Below, piece by piece: positions 8,256 to 16,756 of a stretch of 48,435 bases of DNA. A model generated the notes under the pieces. The model did not search any database. It was not told the DNA's origin and was given only the letters and a program-made list of their open reading frames with translations. Made by a program: the position numbers and the translations under genes. Source of the stretch: JBFWUW01 sp050247075 (GTDB taxonomy: Bacteria > Planctomycetota > Planctomycetia > Pirellulales > JBFWUW01); contig JBFWUW010000056.1 of assembly GCA_050247075.1 (NCBI GenBank), positions 1 through 48,435 on the forward strand, read 5' to 3'. The number at the start of each line of letters is the position of its first letter. Position 1 is the stretch's first letter.

Positions 8256-8462
8256 TTACGAGCATTCGCAGTTCTTCTCGAACTCCTTGATCTGTTGCTC
8301 GGTCTTTTCCTTCTCGTAGCCGTAGACCTGTTGCAGCCGGCCGGCCAGTTGCTCGCGGCGGCCGTTGATGACATCCAAGTCGTCGTCGGTCAACTTCCCC
8401 CACTTTTCCTTGACCTTGCCCTTCATGCTGGTCCACTTCCCCTGTACCTGGTCCCAATTCAT
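8256..8462 (-). CDS. CsbD-like stress-response protein
   Basis: A 68-residue protein of the CsbD family: MNWDQVQGKWTSMKGKVKEK then WGKLTDDDL and a helical C-terminus ending in NCECS. The family is small, hydrophilic and often induced by general stress; its biochemical role is unknown. Length matches the family (60-70). The start has AGGAG 8-9 bases upstream (GAAGGAGTACAAGCC before ATG). A perfect hairpin plus T-run ends the transcript at 8155-8205, so it is probably a monocistronic or two-gene unit with the PRC-barrel gene upstream. Confidence 0.9.
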   Translation of the reverse strand: MNWDQVQGKWTSMKGKVKEKWGKLTDDDLDVINGRREQLAGRLQQVYGYEKEKTEQQIKEFEKNCECS

Positions 8463-8626
8463 GGCTTGTACTCCTTCAGGTTATGATTTCTGGCAATCGC
8501 CAGATCGGAAAAACGAGAAAAGACGACGCCTCACTTCCGTTCTCGCCTGGGCAAGCTTGTGCTCGGCGTCGCCAGCGGTGGAACATTGCCTCCCTGCCTC
8601 CCTCGATTTTGGCGTGCTCCAGGGGC

Positions 8627-9358
8627 TTACCGCTCGACTCGGCGAGACCGGGCGTCGATACCGGTTACGATTTCCTGGCCTTTCTTGTCGCCCATCGTCA
8701 CCGTGACCGCGAAACCGGCCTTCAGGTCTTTCAACGAGGCTGGCTTGCCATCCAGCACGATCTTGACCCCGTCGCCAATATTGTGTGAGTGCTGGTTGGA
8801 ACCGTCGTCGTCCGACATGGTCAATTTGCCATCCTTGGTGCTGACGACGATGCCGTCGTGCCGGTCGTCGCTGTCGCTGGCGGCCGTACCATTCGTACGC
8901 GGGCCGTAAAACGTATCGACATCGTCGGCCCAATTGGGATTGGCGAAATTAGGCCACGAGTCTTTGTCGAAACCAGGAGCGTTTTCCAGCCGCTCTTTGT
9001 TGAGGTCAACCACGAAATGCCGGTCATCGTCTCCGCCCGTCATCGTCAAGGCGTGCATGGGGACCGCAAACAACTTATCGCCAAAACCCAAGAAACCACC
9101 GAATGAAAGGGCCGCGTAGCGGACTTCGCCCGTACCCATGTCAATTACCAGATCCTCGATCTGCCCCAGATCCTCGCCGGCGGCATTGCGGACTTCCATT
9201 CCAATCAGGGTGCTGCCGCGGTAAGCGGCGGCGGGGACAATCGCCCCCCCTTTGGTGATTCTCTTGCCGCCGGGCGCGGCATCATTTTCGGCCGCCCAGG
9301 CAGGTGCCGCGGAAAGGACCAAGGCCAAACAGGCCGCCAAAATACTTCTCGTTCGCAT
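8627..9358 (-). CDS. Secreted PRC-barrel domain protein
   Basis: A 243-residue exported protein. Residues 1-22 (MRTRSILAACLALVLSAAPA region) are a signal peptide with an AWA-type cleavage site. About residues 50-106 form a PRC-barrel (IGMEVRNAAGEDLGQIEDLV, VRYAALSFGGFLGFGDKLF, AVPMHAL). The PRC fold is found in RimM and photosynthetic reaction-centre H subunits and serves as an interaction module. The rest is acidic and His/Asp-rich, ending in a small beta-rich repeat. Start ATG 9358 is fixed by AAGGAGG 6 bases upstream; an upstream extension lacks any such site. CsbD-like and PRC-barrel genes often sit together in stress loci, which agrees with the downstream gene. Confidence 0.85.
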   Translation of the reverse strand: MRTRSILAACLALVLSAAPAWAAENDAAPGGKRITKGGAIVPAAAYRGSTLIGMEVRNAAGEDLGQIEDLVIDMGTGEVRYAALSFGGFLGFGDKLFAVPMHALTMTGGDDDRHFVVDLNKERLENAPGFDKDSWPNFANPNWADDVDTFYGPRTNGTAASDSDDRHDGIVVSTKDGKLTMSDDDGSNQHSHNIGDGVKIVLDGKPASLKDLKAGFAVTVTMGDKKGQEIVTGIDARSRRVER

Positions 9359-9938
9359 GATTTTCCTCCTTCGCAAAAGAACCGCACGCTATTTCGCGGT
9401 ATCATTCGCCCCCGCGCACCCTGTTGCAGCTTTCATGCCGAGGGGTGCCCAGATATCGGATTACCGCCAAAAGGCCATGAAAGTGCGCATTGGCACCGTG
9501 TCGTGGCGGTTTGCCGGAAACCAGTCTGGCTGCCGCCGCTCAACCAGTCTGGTCGTGGGTGAACCACTGCCCGAAGCTTGCAGGCTTGGCGTGCCTGCTG
9601 GCTCCCCTTGTCCGTTGGGGCGCTTCATCTTATGATGACGCGCCGATTCCGGCGGAATGCGCAAACAGGTTGCCCGACACCAGATAAGGATAGAATCAAG
9701 GCCGGCTTTCGGATGGAACCGCCTGTTGTTCGCACGGCAAACCAGCCTCCGGGAATTCGCCCGGCTGGTTCCCGCGAAACGCCCCTGTGGTTCAACCGTT
9801 TTTGGTTCGTTCTCCCAGGTGCTCTGGCCGGATGTGGCGGTATTTTTCCGCGGCGTGCCGTATTGCGTGCCCCAGGACAAATGGCCGGTGGAATCCATGA
9901 GCGAATTGTTTAGCCGCGATTAGCAGAAAGAGCCATTC
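9359..9938. other. Long gap upstream of yajC, no gene supported
   Basis: About 580 bases between the divergent PRC-barrel and yajC genes. Both strands have open frames, but their proteins are Arg/Pro-rich with no family likeness. A hairpin at 9740-9770 (AACCAGCC / GGCTGGTT with an inner GGG/CCC) is the only structure seen. The last 100 bases also stay open on the plus strand (ending CVPQDKWPVESMSELFSRD), which might be a gene remnant. Confidence 0.45.
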
Positions 9939-10316
9939 ATGTTGGGATTGTTTGCCAATGGAGCCTTGTTTGCCCAGGCCGAAGGCGCGGCCCCGGCTGC
10001 CGGTGGTGGTGCCAGCAGCCCGCTGAGCATGTTGCCGGCTTTTGGCCTGATGGCGGTGGCCTTTTACTTTTTGCTGATCCGTCCGCAGCGCCGACAAGAA
10101 GCCGAGCGCAAGGCCATGATTTCCACGCTCAAGAAGAACGACCGCGTCGTCACCGTGGCTGGCATCTACGGCAAGGTGAACAGCGTCCGGCCCGAGGAGG
10201 ACGAAGTCACCGTCATGGTTGATGAAGGCTCCAACACCAAATTGCGAATGACCATCAGTTCCATCGCGCGCGTTCTGACCGACGAGACAGCCGCGGCGGG
10301 CGACACCAATAAGTAA
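9939..10316 (+). CDS. yajC: Preprotein translocase accessory subunit YajC
   Basis: A 125-residue YajC. A short Ala/Gly-rich N-terminus leads into one membrane helix (about 29-48, LSMLPAFGLMAVAFYFLLI), then the family block RPQRRQEAERKAMISTLKKN and the cytoplasmic beta domain DRVVTVAGIYGKV. YajC associates with SecD and SecF in the holotranslocon and is not essential in E. coli. It stands 60 bases upstream of secDF on the same strand, the classical yajC-secD-secF order. Start ATG 9939 is preceded by a weak purine stretch (AGAAAGAG). Confidence 0.95.
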   Translation: MLGLFANGALFAQAEGAAPAAGGGASSPLSMLPAFGLMAVAFYFLLIRPQRRQEAERKAMISTLKKNDRVVTVAGIYGKVNSVRPEEDEVTVMVDEGSNTKLRMTISSIARVLTDETAAAGDTNK

Positions 10317-10376
10317 TCCACCGGCAGACGGCCGCCAGGCAAGGCGTGCCTATTATTCACACAGGAAAACGACGCC

Positions 10377-13300
10377 ATGTTTCTGACAGCGACTTACACC
10401 TTGGCGGCCAGCCTGGCGGCTCCGCTGTTGGCGGCCCAACAACCGCTGGGCGACCAACTGAGCAAGCTGATGCAGCTTGGGCTGCTGGTGGCGATCATCG
10501 TGGTCTCTGTCTTCCTGGGCAAGTCGATCTCGACCGCCGTACGCCTACCCGACCACGGTTGGAAGATCGGCGTAATTGCCTTTACCACGCTGCTGGCGGT
10601 GTTGATTTGCGTTCTGTATTGGCCCCCCAAACTCGGCATCGACCTGAGCGGCGGCGCCATCATGGTCTACGAAGTGGACCAGTCCAAGAAGAACCCGGAA
10701 AATCCCGTCGATATCGATAAGTTGATCGCCTCCATCACCAAGCGCGTCAATCCGGGCGGGCAGAAGGAAATCACCATCCGTCCTTTTGGTCCCGACCAGA
10801 TTGAAATCATCGTGCCCGAGGTAGACCAGGGGGAAATCGACCGCCTCAAGGGCCTGCTGGGGAAGATCGGTTCGTTGGAGTTTCGCATTTTGGCGGACAG
10901 GAGCGTGGAACCGCAACTGATCGAGCGGGCTCTGAAAATGCCGCTCGACCAAAATCGCCTGATCGAAGGGACTCGCAAGAATCCCCAAACCGGTGAGCAG
11001 GAACCGAACGAGATTGCCCGTTGGGTGCCGTTGTCCGAGGATGCCAAGGATCTCTTAAATCCAAACTTCGGCAGGCGGGCCGTCCCCTCGTCCAATCCAG
11101 ACGAAGAGCCTGAATTGCAGATTTTGGTCAAAGTCGACAAGTACAACGTGACGGGCGACGATCTGGCCAACTCGCGGCCCGGCAGTGACGAAAGTGGCAA
11201 GTTGGCCGTGCTGTTTCGCTTTAAAGCGAACGGTGCCGCCCGGTTCTCTGGCTTGACGGGGGACAACCTGCCGACGCCCGACGGTTTTTTCCGGCATCTG
11301 GCCATTATTTTGGACGGCAATCTACAGTCCGCCCCCACGATCAATTCGGTGATTTCAGACAGCGGGCAGATCTCCGGCAGCTTTACGCAGGCCGAGGTGG
11401 ACAATCTGGTGGGAGTGCTCAACGCCGGCAGCCTGCCCGCCTCGTTGAACCCCGAGCCGATCAGTGAGGAGCAGACCGGCCCCACGCTGGGTGCCGACTC
11501 CATTCGCAGCGGTACGATCGCCACGCTGGCCTCGGTGATCATCGTGGTGTTGTTCATGATTTTTTACTACCGCTTTGCCGGCTTTGTCGCGGCGGTGGCG
11601 GTGGTGCTAAACGTGTTGATGACAGTGGCGGTGGCGATTGCCATCAAGGCCCCCTTTACGCTGGCCGGGCTGGCGGGCATGGCCTTGACGTTGGGCATGG
11701 CGGTCGATGCCAACGTGCTGATCTACGAACGTCTTCGCGAGGAATTGGCCCGCGGCGCGGCGTTGAGGATGGCGATTCGCAACGGTTTCAGCCGGGCCAT
11801 GACGACGATTATCGACTCCAACTTGACGACGTTGATCACGGCCACCGTGCTGTATTGGATCGGCACCGACCGCATCAAGGGGTTCGCGGTCATGTTGTGG
11901 CTGGGCCTGATTATCAGCATGTTTACGTCGTGCTTCTGTGCCCGCGTCGTGTTTGATGTCTGCGAAAAGAAGAAGCTGATCACCAAACTCAACATGCGGC
12001 ATTTGTTCTCGCTGACGCATTTCGACTTTGCCAGCGCCATGCGTACCTGCATGGTGATCTCGCTGGTCGCCATTGGCATTGGTATGGCGGCTCTGGCCCA
12101 ACGCGGCAAGGGCATCTTGGGGATCGACTTCACCGGTGGCTCGCTGGTGGCCTTTGTCTTTAAGGAGCCCATGAAAGTCGGCGAGGTCCGGGCCAAGTTG
12201 GAGGAGCACGAGGCCACGCTGCCCGACGTCACCGTGACCGACGTCAGCCAAGGGGACGAAGACTCTCAACTCCGTTTTCGCATGGAGACATCCAACCAGG
12301 ACCTGGATGATGTCATTGCCCAGTTGTCCGAGGCATTCGCTGGCCAGTTGTCGCCCAACACGTTGGAGAAGACGGAAGTCGCCTTGTTGCCGGCAACCGG
12401 GGGCGATGCCGCCGCACCCGCTGGCAGTGGCCTGCCGCCTAAAAAGACCGACGGCGACACCAAGGCGAAACCCGCTGAAACGGACAAGCCAGATGCCGCG
12501 CCGTCCGGGGACAAGCCGGCGGAGGCTCCCGCGGATGACGCTGCACCGGCCGATGATGCAACACCCGATGCCACACCGGCCGACGATAAGCCCGCCGAGA
12601 CGAACGACGATCCACCGGCGGAAGACGATTCCGCCAAGCCCGCGGAAGAAACCCCGCCGGAAGGCGCGGTTCGCGGTCTGGATCCAAATCGCCAGGTGGC
12701 CTCGCTGGCTGGCGGTGGCGACCTGCTGTTGACCCTGGCTGCCTTGGGACAGCAAGATGAAGCCGCGCCGGAAGAGGGCCAACCGGCGGAGGATTCGCCT
12801 GCTGAACCAGCCGAGGATGGCAACGAAGCCGAACCCAAGGAACCGGCTGCCGATGACAAATCAGCCGACGATGCGCCCGCTGGCGAGGAACCCGCCGCTG
12901 AACAGCCCGCTGGCGATGACAAGCCCGCTAGCGAGGAACCCTCCGACGAAGAACCCGCCACAGTCTTGCCGCCCGGGGTTGCGTTTCCCGCGGCCAACAA
13001 GTCTGGCCCCAAGACGTCGGTCAAGCTGACTTTCAAAGAGCCCATCACTCACGACACCATGCAAGACATGGTGGCCTTGGCGTTTGACTCGCCGGTGTAC
13101 AAAGAGGCGGGGGGCGAGCGGGCTGCCTTTGAGGTCACCAACCCCTCGTATACCAAGGGGAGCAGCGCGTCTTACCCCACCTGGGATGTCCGCCTGGCAA
13201 TGCCGCTGGCTCAGGGCGAAGCGTTGGCGAAAGCCCTTGAACAGCAGGCCGCGGCGACGCCCTATTTTCCCTCGTCCAGCAACATCGGCAGCAAGGTGGC

Positions 13301-13898
13301 CGACAGCGCCTGGAAGAACGCCCTGTTTGCCTTGGGCGTCAGCTTTTTGTTTATCACCCTGTACTTGTGGGTGCGGTTCCAAAAAGTGATCTACGGCGTG
13401 GCGGCGGTCGTGGCCTTGATTCACGACGTGCTGATCGCTGTCTCCGCGCTAGCGGTCAGCTATTATCTAGCCCCGTACCTGGGGATTGTGCTGGTCGATC
13501 AGTTCAAAATCGACCTGACTGTCGTGGCCGCGTTGCTGACGATCGTCGGTTTCTCGGTCAACGATACCGTGGTCACGTTTGACCGCATCCGCGAGGTAAA
13601 AGGCAAAAGCCCCCTGTTGACTCCCCAGATCATCAACGACAGCATCAACCAGACTTTGTCGCGGACCGTGCTGACCTCGTTGACGGTGTTGATGGTTACC
13701 GTGGTGCTGTACATTTGGGGCGGCAAGGCGATCCACGGATTCGCCTTTACCTTCATGGTGGGTGTCATCGTCGGTACGTACAGCACGGTCTACATCGCGT
13801 CCCCCTTGTTACTGTGGCTGTCGGGCCAATCGACCTCGGACGACCGCGGCCAAGGGGCCTCAAGTTCGTCCGGCGGAGCGCTCTCCAAGAGTGCCTGA
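10377..13898 (+). CDS. secDF: Fused protein translocase SecDF with acidic periplasmic insert
   Basis: A 1173-residue fusion of SecD and SecF, the proton-driven RND-type motor that pulls preproteins across the membrane. The SecD half has GIDLSGG (about 86-92), its periplasmic domain, then a membrane block with DANVLIYERLREE (Asp444). The SecF half has GIDFTGGS (Asp584) and NDTVVTFDRIRE (Asp1063). About residues 675-862, inside the SecF periplasmic loop, are an extended Pro/Ala/Asp/Glu-rich stretch broken by one hydrophobic patch (about 773-792). Normal SecF lacks this. An extra N-terminal hydrophobic helix precedes the first SecD helix. Start ATG 10377 follows yajC by 60 bases. Confidence 0.95.
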   Translation: MFLTATYTLAASLAAPLLAAQQPLGDQLSKLMQLGLLVAIIVVSVFLGKSISTAVRLPDHGWKIGVIAFTTLLAVLICVLYWPPKLGIDLSGGAIMVYEVDQSKKNPENPVDIDKLIASITKRVNPGGQKEITIRPFGPDQIEIIVPEVDQGEIDRLKGLLGKIGSLEFRILADRSVEPQLIERALKMPLDQNRLIEGTRKNPQTGEQEPNEIARWVPLSEDAKDLLNPNFGRRAVPSSNPDEEPELQILVKVDKYNVTGDDLANSRPGSDESGKLAVLFRFKANGAARFSGLTGDNLPTPDGFFRHLAIILDGNLQSAPTINSVISDSGQISGSFTQAEVDNLVGVLNAGSLPASLNPEPISEEQTGPTLGADSIRSGTIATLASVIIVVLFMIFYYRFAGFVAAVAVVLNVLMTVAVAIAIKAPFTLAGLAGMALTLGMAVDANVLIYERLREELARGAALRMAIRNGFSRAMTTIIDSNLTTLITATVLYWIGTDRIKGFAVMLWLGLIISMFTSCFCARVVFDVCEKKKLITKLNMRHLFSLTHFDFASAMRTCMVISLVAIGIGMAALAQRGKGILGIDFTGGSLVAFVFKEPMKVGEVRAKLEEHEATLPDVTVTDVSQGDEDSQLRFRMETSNQDLDDVIAQLSEAFAGQLSPNTLEKTEVALLPATGGDAAAPAGSGLPPKKTDGDTKAKPAETDKPDAAPSGDKPAEAPADDAAPADDATPDATPADDKPAETNDDPPAEDDSAKPAEETPPEGAVRGLDPNRQVASLAGGGDLLLTLAALGQQDEAAPEEGQPAEDSPAEPAEDGNEAEPKEPAADDKSADDAPAGEEPAAEQPAGDDKPASEEPSDEEPATVLPPGVAFPAANKSGPKTSVKLTFKEPITHDTMQDMVALAFDSPVYKEAGGERAAFEVTNPSYTKGSSASYPTWDVRLAMPLAQGEALAKALEQQAAATPYFPSSSNIGSKVADSAWKNALFALGVSFLFITLYLWVRFQKVIYGVAAVVALIHDVLIAVSALAVSYYLAPYLGIVLVDQFKIDLTVVAALLTIVGFSVNDTVVTFDRIREVKGKSPLLTPQIINDSINQTLSRTVLTSLTVLMVTVVLYIWGGKAIHGFAFTFMVGVIVGTYSTVYIASPLLLWLSGQSTSDDRGQGASSSSGGALSKSA

Positions 13899-13907
13899 CC
13901 GGCACGC

Positions 13908-13981
13908 CTGTAGGAGGCGATTCCATCGCCGATGAGAACCGCTCAACACGCATTCATCGGCGATTTGTACGCCTCCTACAG
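13908..13981. repeat. Pair of facing REP-like TAGGAG hairpins between convergent genes
   Basis: 13908-13934 (plus) has the head CTGTAGGAG and a perfect GGCGAT-TCC-ATCGCC stem. 13955-13981 is an inverted copy (CTGTAGGAG on the minus strand) with a partly decayed stem. The two copies can also pair with each other over about 27 bases. They fill the gap between the secDF stop and the convergent epimerase stop. There is no T-run, so it is not a standard terminator. Confidence 0.78.
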
Positions 13982-13996
13982 CGAATGGTACGCCAT

Positions 13997-14989
13997 CTAC
14001 GTCCCCCGGAATTCCTCCGCCAGTTGCCGCATGCCCTCCGCGGTGGAGACTCGCGGTTCGTAGCCAAAGTCTCGCCGCGCGGCCGAAATATCAAAGTAGT
14101 GCGGCCGGGCCAGTTGTGCCGCCAGAAAGCGGGTCATGGGGGGTTCGCTCCGTCTTCGCAGCAGTTTGTAAGCGGCCTCCAGGGTGCTCCCCAACCGCCA
14201 GGCCGCGCGAAACGACAGGCTCTTTTGTACCGGTGGCAGGCCGGCCAGCCCCAGGATTTCGTCGATCCATTTCCAGCAATTGACCGGTTCTCCCTGGCTG
14301 ATGAAGTAGGCCTTTCCGCAAACGGCCGCGCCGGGGCGCAAGGCCTCGGCCGCTTGCCAATGGGCGTCAGCGGCATTTTCGACATGGATCGTGTCGATCA
14401 TGTTTGTGCCATCCCCCACGCGGCGCAAACGGCCCGACCGTGCCCGGGCGATCAACCGCGGGATCAAATGCCGGTCACCCGGTCCCCAAATCAAGTGCGG
14501 CCGCAACGCGCAGACAAGCAGCCCATCTTGGCCGTTGGCGGCCAGCACTTCTTGTTCGGCCAGGGCCTTGGTGGCCGGATAATGGCACAGCCACCGTGTA
14601 GGGTAAGGGACCGACTCATCAATGCCGCATTGCCCGCCGCCGTCAAAAGTGACACTGGGGCTGCTGGTGTAAACCAACCGGCCGACACCGTGCCGGCGGC
14701 AGCCTTGCAAGACATTCCGCGTCCCCAAGGTGTTGATCTCAAAGAACTCGCGCCACGGTCCCCAAATGCCGGCCACGCCGCCCACATGGTAGACAACCTC
14801 TACACCAGCACACGCCGCCATCACTCCGTCGGTATCGCGCAAATCGGCCCGGGCCAGTTCCACATCCAAGCCGGCCAACTCCGGCGCGTCGCGCCGCACC
14901 AACGCCCGCACTTTGTCGCCGCGCGCCACCAGTTGCCGCACCAGGCATTGTCCCAAAAAGCCGGCCGCCCCCGTCACTAAACAAAGCAT
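13997..14989 (-). CDS. NAD(P)-dependent epimerase/3-beta-hydroxysteroid dehydrogenase-type reductase
   Basis: A 330-residue extended short-chain dehydrogenase. Residues 1-13 hold the Rossmann TGAAGFLG dinucleotide motif. The catalytic set is Ser110/Ser112 (YTSSPSV), Tyr137 and Lys141 (YPATK). The sequence is close to the 3-beta-HSD branch that includes 2-alkyl-3-oxoalkanoate reductase (OleD) of long-chain olefin synthesis, but no oleA, oleB or oleC is present here, so the substrate is open. Start ATG 14989 is chosen because the Rossmann strand MLCLVTGAAG starts there; a TTG 39 bases upstream is less likely. It is convergent with secDF across paired REP-like repeats. Confidence 0.82.
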   Translation of the reverse strand: MLCLVTGAAGFLGQCLVRQLVARGDKVRALVRRDAPELAGLDVELARADLRDTDGVMAACAGVEVVYHVGGVAGIWGPWREFFEINTLGTRNVLQGCRRHGVGRLVYTSSPSVTFDGGGQCGIDESVPYPTRWLCHYPATKALAEQEVLAANGQDGLLVCALRPHLIWGPGDRHLIPRLIARARSGRLRRVGDGTNMIDTIHVENAADAHWQAAEALRPGAAVCGKAYFISQGEPVNCWKWIDEILGLAGLPPVQKSLSFRAAWRLGSTLEAAYKLLRRRSEPPMTRFLAAQLARPHYFDISAARRDFGYEPRVSTAEGMRQLAEEFRGT

Positions 14990-15112
14990 ATCCGCGCGCC
15001 GTGCCGGTCCCTGGTGAATGTTTGACAAGGCCCCAGCATACGCCCCTCAGTGGTCCTCGATCAACCGCCGATAACGGGCCAAGGCACAAGGGCCACTTGA
15101 GGCCCGCTCGCC

Positions 15113-16537
15113 TCAATCCCACCACCAGCGTTGGCTGGCGCGGGGGACCGATTGTTGCCGGGCGGCGGATAGTTCGGGGGCTTCCTCGATACTCTGGAGA
15201 ACGGCCCAGGGGTCGATCTCGACGCCGCCCGACACGCTGACGACCGTGGCTTGCCGCGCCCGGGTGAGATTGGCCAGCGAAGGGACGCTAGCGGGGACAT
15301 GAAACTCGCTGAGTTGTATTGCCGCCGGATCGCGGAGCATGGGGAGCGACCACCCGCCCCGGTCGTAAAGCCCTTGATCGCCGAGTAGCGCGGCTACCAC
15401 CGCCAAATCCATGACTCCTTGCAACTCGGCAAAGATGGGTGCCCGCGTGCCGAGTTCAGCATAGTGGTCGGTCATGTTTTTCGCCCAGCGGATCGCGGCG
15501 GGGCCGGCCTGGCCGGTCTGTCTGGCGCTGCCGGCCGCATCGAGCCTATGCTCTTCCGTGCGGCATTCCACGCCAGGCCCGCGCAGTTCCCAGGCCAGGC
15601 CGTCGGCGTCGCGCAGCAGCGGCTGGTAACGGGTGGCCAGCCACCAGCGAGGAGTGGCCATCTTGGGCGAACTGCCAGGCGCGGCGGACAAAATATCCAA
15701 GTAGCTCGGCAGGCCATCGATGGGCGATTCGTCAAAACCCATCGCCAGCCGTTTCATGCGGTAATCGGCCGCCAGCATCACGCGGGCAAACCGGCTGTCT
15801 GCCGGCACGCCGGCAATCGTTACGGCTTGCGGGCCCAGCGTTTCTTCCAGCAGAGTCAGGGCCGACTGGTCGGCGGACAGACGCCGCGACCGGGCCAGTT
15901 TTTGCACGCGCAACAGGCCGGCGGGCGAGGGGTCGATGGAACAGCGCAGCGTGTCGCCGGGATGGGCATCGGCGGCGGCCAGCGAAACCAGCAGATCCTC
16001 CAGGTGCAGTACCGGCAGCCCGGCGGCCTGGCCGACGATGTTGCCTTGCCCATCCACGCGCCAGCCGTCCGCCGGCCCGGCCAGCACAATGTCGCTCTGG
16101 TCGGGATAAACAAACACAAACCGTACTTGTGACAGTCCCGCCAAAAATCGCAGGTCGGGCGTGAGGGGCAATTCGTGCCGGGCCAGTTCGCCCAAGGCAC
16201 GTTCCAATCGCCGCAGCGAGATTTTGCGAAGCGGGCTGGCCCGCATGATGGGATCGTTGAGCGTAGCCGCGTCGGGCGACTCGTTTAGCGCGGCCTGCCA
16301 GGCTTGCCGCAGCCGGCCCGCGGCATCCTCGTCGGCCCGGCCCACCACTCCGGCGGCGTCGATGGAAATGCCCCCTACCGCGCCGTTGCGGGCCACGGCC
16401 TGCACGCCAATCACAAACGGCCGAAACTCTTGGACCGCGATCACCTGCGCTAACGCGGTAGGGACGATTGCGAGCAGCGACCAAAACGCCAAGCCAACCG
16501 CAGCCAATGAATGGTGCAACGGGGGCAATATCCGCAT
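15113..16537 (-). CDS. Exported DUF1598-type protein, planctomycete-specific
   Basis: A 474-residue protein with an N-terminal signal peptide (MRILPPLHHSLAAVGLAFWS then LLAIVPTALAQ). It has a large body containing the DUF1598-like stretch SRFARVMLAADYRMKRLAMG and a downstream GLPSYLDIL region. The C-terminus is rich in Ser, Arg and Trp. The role is unknown, and known members come almost only from Planctomycetota. Start ATG 16537 is fixed by AGGAGG at 16546-16551 and the signal peptide. The ratio of charged to hydrophobic residues suggests a soluble periplasmic or surface protein. Family assignment is from memory of the motif and should be checked against the Pfam profile. Confidence 0.75.
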   Translation of the reverse strand: MRILPPLHHSLAAVGLAFWSLLAIVPTALAQVIAVQEFRPFVIGVQAVARNGAVGGISIDAAGVVGRADEDAAGRLRQAWQAALNESPDAATLNDPIMRASPLRKISLRRLERALGELARHELPLTPDLRFLAGLSQVRFVFVYPDQSDIVLAGPADGWRVDGQGNIVGQAAGLPVLHLEDLLVSLAAADAHPGDTLRCSIDPSPAGLLRVQKLARSRRLSADQSALTLLEETLGPQAVTIAGVPADSRFARVMLAADYRMKRLAMGFDESPIDGLPSYLDILSAAPGSSPKMATPRWWLATRYQPLLRDADGLAWELRGPGVECRTEEHRLDAAGSARQTGQAGPAAIRWAKNMTDHYAELGTRAPIFAELQGVMDLAVVAALLGDQGLYDRGGWSLPMLRDPAAIQLSEFHVPASVPSLANLTRARQATVVSVSGGVEIDPWAVLQSIEEAPELSAARQQSVPRASQRWWWD

Positions 16538-16661
16538 GGCAAAACCTCCTGGCCTCGGCACGCCCCAGCCCGTCCCTTCAACCTATCGCCGTGTGGCCAG
16601 CGCGGCAAGCGGTGCGAACAAGCCCGTTAGCCCACTCGCATCGCGGGCGTCAACTTCCTAA

Positions 16662-16685
16662 ATTGTTACCGAACGGCATAACAAT
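16662..16685. promoter_or_regulatory. Inverted repeat ATTGTTA-N10-TAACAAT in a divergent gene gap
   Basis: A perfect 7-bp inverted repeat lies between the divergent DUF1598-type and aldo/keto reductase genes. Its spacing of one and a half to two helical turns fits a dimeric repressor site. No promoter hexamers could be confidently placed around it. Confidence 0.3.
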
Positions 16686-16756
16686 GCCCGGCCGATTGAG
16701 CCGTAGGAAGTCCGTCGTCGCCACGCTTGCGCCTTCAACCCCAGGGAAAATTTGTC

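Noticed and set aside
9461..9898. Minus-strand 145-residue frame upstream of yajC
   Set aside because: Polar, Arg/Thr/Ser-rich sequence with no domain, no ribosome site and irregular third-position composition.
12266..13048. Ser/Ala/Gly-rich minus-strand frame and plus-strand Arg/Pro frame within secDF
   Set aside because: Both arise from the repetitive GCC/GAC codons of the acidic SecF insert; no start site or family likeness.
5819..15264. Possible avoidance of CCCGGG sites as a sign of a long-resident RM system
   Set aside because: At least four CCCGGG sites are present, so avoidance is not evident by eye; counts against expectation would need computing.
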